DNA from: a virus
DNA: 24,094 nt
Strand: one strand, 5' to 3'
Virus record (IMG/VR): IMGVR_UViG_3300042905_003249
Coordinates: 1-24,094 of that record
The notes below the pieces were generated by a model. It was not told the origin of the DNA. It made no database searches and saw only the letters and a list, made by a program, of their open reading frames with translations. How positions within the stretch are numbered: position 1 is the first letter of the stretch; each line of letters starts with the position of its first letter. Shown here in pieces: positions 20,329 to 24,094 of the stretch. Both the position numbers and the translations under genes were made by a program.

Positions 20329-20682
20329 ATGGCAAGCGTGCAAAGACTTGTATTGCAGAGCGGGGCAATTTCTGGAGCATCTGGACAGACGACTCCAGTT
20401 AGCTTGGAAGCTTACGTGATGGATGTAATCGGTTCAGTGGTCTGCTCCGCTGCTGGGTTTACTACTTTTGACGCCTTTCTTCAGCACTCTCCAGACGGAA
20501 CGACCTGGTTCGACGTCGTGCAGCTTGCGAAGCCGGGGGGCGGTTCTTTGACAACCACTGGAGCTATGATCGCATCTACGACTAGCCCTATCTTGGGCAA
20601 GATTCGGATGCGGTGGGCACTTACGGGTGGCGCGCAGACGGCTACCGCTGACTTTGTAGTCTATTACGATAAGAGGAAGTAA
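20329..20682 (+). CDS. Small structural protein (117 aa)
   Basis: This encodes 117 residues, mostly beta-strand, with VMDVIGSVVCSAAGF, DAFLQHSPDGTTWFDVV and IRMRWALTGGAQTATADFVVYY. The QHSPDGTTWFDV block resembles beta-sandwich domains in phage virion proteins. GGGGG lies 6-10 bases before the ATG and the stop overlaps the next start (TAATG). Likely a minor head or neck component; no specific family assigned. Confidence 0.62.
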   Translation: MASVQRLVLQSGAISGASGQTTPVSLEAYVMDVIGSVVCSAAGFTTFDAFLQHSPDGTTWFDVVQLAKPGGGSLTTTGAMIASTTSPILGKIRMRWALTGGAQTATADFVVYYDKRK

Positions 20683-21110
20683 TGGCTAAGGTCGATCTAT
20701 ATCCGACAAAAACAGCTTCTCCATCTCAGGCGGAAGTCCAGACTGGCACTTCCATTCCTGGTAATAAGGTGGCTGCTGATACGGTCGTGCTTAATGAGAT
20801 CGACGGAGATGTTTACATTAAGGGTTTAGAAGGTGGGGCTAGCTCGTCTAGGGTTACGTTATTAAATAACCAATGGCGAGCACTCCCAACTGTGAAGCTC
20901 ACTGATCGCCGCGTCGTTATTGTTCAGAATCAGAGCAATAACGGGGGGGTCATTCTTTTAAATTATTCTAACACCGCCGCAGCAAACTTAGGATTTCGTC
21001 TACTCGACGGAGGCCACAGGGAGATTCTTCTGGGAGATGGGTTAACCCTCTACGGAAGAATGGAAGCTCCCACTGTTACCGGCACGGCCTACGTTGAGGA
21101 GCTGGCTTGA
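20682..21110 (+). CDS. Small structural protein (142 aa)
   Basis: This encodes 142 residues. The N-terminus is polar (KTASPSQAEVQTGTSI), followed by beta-rich segments (VLNEIDGDVYIKG, TDRRVVIVQNQSNNG, GDGLTLYGRMEAP). The ATG overlaps the preceding stop and the stop overlaps the next TTG start. Position in the run of minor structural genes suggests a virion protein, perhaps a decoration or fibre-attachment subunit. Not identified. Confidence 0.6.
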   Translation: MAKVDLYPTKTASPSQAEVQTGTSIPGNKVAADTVVLNEIDGDVYIKGLEGGASSSRVTLLNNQWRALPTVKLTDRRVVIVQNQSNNGGVILLNYSNTAAANLGFRLLDGGHREILLGDGLTLYGRMEAPTVTGTAYVEELA

Positions 21111-21508
21111 GCCTTTTAACCAGTGCATTTAATCCAGCGGGAAACTCCGCCAACGCAATCCTGACCGGGGTTCCTTGTGATCCTACGGTTATGGTCGGTG
21201 ATTTTGTGAGGATGGATGCTGGAATAGCAGTCAAGGCTTTGGCTGACACCTTCGAAAACTCAAACGTGCTCGGGCTTGTGGAGCAGGTGAACCTAGACGC
21301 TACCTGCACGGTCAGGATTAACGGGGTGAGCGCGTCGATCTTTTCCGGTCTCGACACCGCTGCTGAGTATTACCTGAGCGAGACTGTACCGGGTGCAATT
21401 ACGGTTTTGGCGCCTATAGCAAGCGGGACAGTGGTCCTGAAGCTCGGTCAGCCTTTTGATGACACGAGATTGATTGTACTGAAAGGATCAAGAATAGTGC
21501 GGCTATGA
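21107..21508 (+). CDS. Small structural protein with TTG start (133 aa)
   Basis: I take the TTG at 21107 as the start: it overlaps the preceding stop (TTGA) and has GAGGAG a few bases upstream, and no ATG fits better. The 133 residues include FNPAGNSANAIL, VGDFVRMDAGIAVKAL and INGVSASIFSGL, beta-rich with a small-ligand-like loop pattern seen in phage head proteins. The end overlaps the next ATG. Possible decoration or stabilising protein; unassigned. Confidence 0.62.
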   Translation: MSLLTSAFNPAGNSANAILTGVPCDPTVMVGDFVRMDAGIAVKALADTFENSNVLGLVEQVNLDATCTVRINGVSASIFSGLDTAAEYYLSETVPGAITVLAPIASGTVVLKLGQPFDDTRLIVLKGSRIVRL

Positions 21509-22098
21509 AAGTCCTACGCATTGATCCAAATGGAACCCTTCGAGAGGTTAATGTCTCTGGCGACTTTGGAAGCATCAACTTCACCAAGGAGCCTAGGACG
21601 GTAACGCTTACCGAGGAACTATCTGGATACCTGGAGCTGTTAGATGCTCCCGTGGAAAACTCGCTTTCATTTCAGGTGGATGGAGTAGTCCAGATCGAGG
21701 GATTGGACTTCACGATATCCGAGGTTTCCGGCGTTCACAGGATTAATCTAATAGGTGAACTGGCCACTGGTGGGGTCTCTGAGATCGTCTCTGGAGACAA
21801 GGTGCTAATCAATTATGCCGTTAACCCAATAGTACCCACAGTGGAGTTTAGAAAAGAAACCGTGACTCTATCTCCGATTGATATTGTCAACCAATACTTT
21901 GATATTCCGGAAGTGGTTATCGACCTGTCGGAAAAATTTATTTGCTCAGGGCTATCGTTCACAGAGGGGCTTCATTACACTTTAGAAAACGTGGGTGGGT
22001 CAACTAGGGTGCATTTTGCCGGATCACTCGCCGTAAGTGGACTTTCTCCTCTGGAAGCTGGCGATATAATTCATATAATCTATGCCGTGAACGTGTAA
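21505..22098 (+). CDS. Protein of two tandem beta-domains (197 aa)
   Basis: After about 28 N-terminal residues the protein is two copies of a ~80-residue beta domain. Copy 1 ends with FTISEVSGVHRINLIGEL and GDKVLINYAVN; copy 2 with YTLENVGGSTRVHFAGSL and GDIIHIIYAVN. A third copy ends the next protein (YTLSTVSSVTRITFAGSL, GDVVRVKYAKV). Such repeated beta-sandwich units are usual in fibres and adhesins. ATG overlaps the preceding stop. Likely part of a fibre or fibre-attachment complex. Confidence 0.68.
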   Translation: MKVLRIDPNGTLREVNVSGDFGSINFTKEPRTVTLTEELSGYLELLDAPVENSLSFQVDGVVQIEGLDFTISEVSGVHRINLIGELATGGVSEIVSGDKVLINYAVNPIVPTVEFRKETVTLSPIDIVNQYFDIPEVVIDLSEKFICSGLSFTEGLHYTLENVGGSTRVHFAGSLAVSGLSPLEAGDIIHIIYAVNV

Positions 22099-22113
22099 AC
22101 CTAGGGGGTACTA

Positions 22114-23025
22114 ATGTCTCAAATTCAAAAGAAGTTTATTAAAGATGATGCAGTCGACGAGTCCAAAATCCTGCTCTTGAACAGCGGTGCGCTTAAAGCT
22201 CGTAACGCTGCTGACAGCGCAAACGTCGAGCTTCTGGAGCTGGACGGATCTGATGTCCTTAAGCTCCTTAAGCGCCCTCGCATGGACGCTTCTGTCGCTG
22301 TTGTCTCCGATGACGCAGACGTGATTACGAAAGGCTTCTTCGACGAGGGCGTCACCGACGTTCTCGGACAGCCGTCTGGGATCGCGACCCTCGACGTTAA
22401 CGGCAAGCTGGAGTCTTCTCAGGTTCCTGCTATCGCCATTACCGACGTTTTCGTGGTGGCTGACATCGCCGCTCGCGATGCTCTGACGGGCATCGAAGAG
22501 GGTGATGTTGCTAAAGTCTTGGATGCAGGCGCTGGCCTTCCCAAGACGTACATCTACGACGGTTCTGCATGGGTTGAAATTGAGTCTGGTTCGGACGTTG
22601 ACACTGTTAACGGGCAAACTGGAACGGTTGTTCTTGAGTCGGACGACATTAACCTGCCTACCGCAGTCCGTGGAGCTACTGAAGTCCAGGCTGCTCTCGT
22701 GCAGCTTGATACGGATCTTGGCACTGCTGAGTCTGCGATCACCGCTCTCGAAGGTGCGTCGGTTGAGTTCGTCCAGGAGAAGTTTGTCCTCTCGGCAGGC
22801 GACATCACCAACGGGTACATTGACCTCGCAAACCTTGCGATTGCCGCCTCGATCAACGCTTTTGTCGATCGTTTGGCAATCCATTCGACCGACGACTACA
22901 CCTTGTCTACGGTTAGCAGCGTGACTCGAATCACGTTCGCTGGATCGCTGATCACTGTCGGACAGGAGAAGCTGTCTGCCGGTGACGTGGTTCGCGTGAA
23001 GTACGCTAAAGTCGCAATCGTCTAA
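22114..23025 (+). CDS. Tail fibre-like protein (303 aa)
   Basis: The N-terminus (MSQIQKKFIKDDAVDESKIL) resembles fibre-base sequences. The centre has GIATLDVNGKLESSQVP and AKVLDAGAGLPKTYIYDGSAW, then VDTVNGQTGTVVLESDDI, a phrase common in phage fibres. A coiled coil (LVQLDTDLGTAESAITALEG) and the beta domain shared with the previous gene complete it. AGGGGG precedes the ATG. It probably forms a trimeric fibre or adaptor that holds the spike encoded next. Target receptor unknown. Confidence 0.75.
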   Translation: MSQIQKKFIKDDAVDESKILLLNSGALKARNAADSANVELLELDGSDVLKLLKRPRMDASVAVVSDDADVITKGFFDEGVTDVLGQPSGIATLDVNGKLESSQVPAIAITDVFVVADIAARDALTGIEEGDVAKVLDAGAGLPKTYIYDGSAWVEIESGSDVDTVNGQTGTVVLESDDINLPTAVRGATEVQAALVQLDTDLGTAESAITALEGASVEFVQEKFVLSAGDITNGYIDLANLAIAASINAFVDRLAIHSTDDYTLSTVSSVTRITFAGSLITVGQEKLSAGDVVRVKYAKVAIV

Positions 23026-23037
23026 TCTGAAATGAGG

Positions 23038-23064
23038 CCGGGGGGGAGCAATCCTCCCCGGTTT
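23038..23064 (+). terminator. G/C hairpin before the spike gene, weak terminator or translational control
   Basis: CCGGGGGGG (23038-23046) pairs with CCTCCCCGG (23053-23061), one G-U pair, with a 6-base loop, followed by only TTT. It lies between the fibre gene stop and the ATG at 23070, and no Shine-Dalgarno site follows it. It may end part of the transcription or control translation of the spike gene. Confidence 0.5.
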
Positions 23065-23069
23065 GCCGC

Positions 23070-24094
23070 ATGGGTTTTCTTGAGCAATACGCGCGTTACA
23101 ATAACTTCCTAGAGTCTACCAAGATCGAGTTTATCGATAAGGTCGAAGACTTTCCCGAAGCGGTATCGGGCGTTATTACGCTTCTAGACAACCAGACCTA
23201 TTTCATCACGGCGACGGTAGATCTTTTAGGCGCTCGCATTGTTTGCGGCCAGAACACGACTATCATCGGTGGAAGCTCAGAAAACTGTGTACTAAAGTCC
23301 ACAGGTTTAGCGGCTGCGACTGCGCTGATTACCTCGCAGTACAGTCTCCCGATGCGGAACCTGACCATTACTCACGGAACGGCGCTAGACCTTAATGGCT
23401 CTGGTACGCCCACGGCTGCGCTCGATTGGTTTGGCGTAAACTTTCTTGACTGCAACTCCTCTGGTGGCGGTTCAGGAGTAGGTACGGTCCAGAACTACTC
23501 AAACTTCATCATGTCAGACTGCGCATTACTGAACAGCTCGGGCATGACCTTCAACGGAACGATCGGCACTGTTGGCTTCGTTCAGTGCCTGTTCTCGGGC
23601 GTAGCTGCTCAGACGACGCTCAACTTCCCCTCAACTCTCACGATTACCAGGCGGATCAGGGTTACTTATAGCTCTTTCGTCGCCTTCGGTGGGGCTACCG
23701 CGATCAACGTCAGCACTTCTGCTGTCATACCTGTCGAGGGCTATATCCTCGACACTTGTAACTTCTCGGGTGGAGCAACCTACACAGCAGGCGTGCAGTT
23801 TAATGACAATAAGGCTCTATTCACCAACTGTAAGGGCATCGGAAACTCGGCTGAAATCGGACAGTGCTACTTCACCAACAACACGACCCAAAACACGATC
23901 GCGACCACAGGGGTTTTCGAGAAAATCTTAGGGACCACCACGGCAAGCTCAGTTAACCAGAAGTTCGATCATACTAATAACCGGCTGACCTATACCGGCG
24001 GCATCACTCGATCTTTCCGGGTGACAGCCTCCTGCTCTGCGCAAGCAATTACAACCAACAATACTATTATTCTGGTCAGGGCTGCCAAGAACGG
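23070..24094 (+). CDS. Tail spike-like protein, parallel beta-helix (3' truncated)
   Basis: The frame from ATG 23070 stays open to the window end (341 codons seen). After MGFLEQYARYNNFLEST the sequence is a run of short beta-strand turns rich in Asn, Gly, Ser, Thr and Cys (TTIIGGSSENCVLKST, NFLDCNSSGGGSGV, YILDTCNFSGG, ALFTNCKGIGNS), the pattern of right-handed parallel beta-helices such as phage spikes and pectate-lyase-like folds. Near the visible end, SFRVTASCSAQAITTNN begins what looks like a C-terminal beta-sandwich cap. Spikes bind and often cleave host surface polysaccharide. Catalytic residues cannot be assigned from this fragment. The start has no Shine-Dalgarno site. Confidence 0.78.
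   Translation, partial: MGFLEQYARYNNFLESTKIEFIDKVEDFPEAVSGVITLLDNQTYFITATVDLLGARIVCGQNTTIIGGSSENCVLKSTGLAAATALITSQYSLPMRNLTITHGTALDLNGSGTPTAALDWFGVNFLDCNSSGGGSGVGTVQNYSNFIMSDCALLNSSGMTFNGTIGTVGFVQCLFSGVAAQTTLNFPSTLTITRRIRVTYSSFVAFGGATAINVSTSAVIPVEGYILDTCNFSGGATYTAGVQFNDNKALFTNCKGIGNSAEIGQCYFTNNTTQNTIATTGVFEKILGTTTASSVNQKFDHTNNRLTYTGGITRSFRVTASCSAQAITTNNTIILVRAAKN

Overview
This window is part of the genome of a tailed double-stranded DNA bacteriophage (class Caudoviricetes). Terminase, portal, scaffold-like, major capsid and fibre/spike genes are all present, and genes are packed with 1-14 base overlaps. A lipoprotein signal peptide and a probable lysis cluster suggest a Gram-negative host. 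No integrase, repressor or phage RNA polymerase is visible. No tape-measure, sheath or baseplate gene is visible either, and large Ala-rich helical virion proteins lie upstream of the lysis genes, so a short-tailed virus is the likeliest reading (inference). The first and last genes run off the window.

Layout. (1) 1-6307, plus strand: three helical internal-virion/ejection-type proteins, a lytic transglycosylase, a nest of small membrane proteins and a lipoprotein (probable lysis cassette), and a VRR-NUC nuclease. (2) 9966-6228, minus strand: a run of about 14 mostly overlapping genes. It starts with an SSB-like protein, a ribbon-helix-helix protein and a RecT-like annealing protein. It continues through zinc-knuckle and coiled-coil proteins, a DUF6948-like protein, a protein made of Gly-(Ser/Tyr/Asp) dipeptides, a 24-residue membrane peptide, a MazG-like hydrolase and two small terminal genes. 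A dyad-symmetric element at 9978-10006 sits in front of it. (3) 10008-11104: a small minus-strand gene with its own terminator, then about 540 bases with no credible protein gene. That stretch ends in a strong plus-strand terminator, so it may encode a non-coding RNA. A minus-strand zinc-finger gene follows. (4) 11103-13229: a small helical gene, a ParB-domain protein and a TET-associated glycosyltransferase (TAGT-type), which hints at enzymatic modification of phage DNA, plus one small minus-strand orphan. (5) 13267-24094, plus strand: small and large terminase, a small membrane protein, portal, scaffold-like protein, major capsid protein, terminator, a run of small beta-rich structural proteins with an odd tRNA among them, a fibre-like protein, and a truncated beta-helix spike-like protein.

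How it fits together. Regions 4-5 and region 1 would be the packaging/virion/lysis side, read rightward; the two are probably contiguous on a circularly permuted genome (inference). Region 2 is the recombination and accessory side, read leftward. The items most worth following up are the tRNA with an extended anticodon stem, the possible non-coding RNA, the glycine-dipeptide repeat gene coupled to a DUF6948-like gene, the ParB-TAGT pair, and the 24-residue membrane peptide coupled at both ends.
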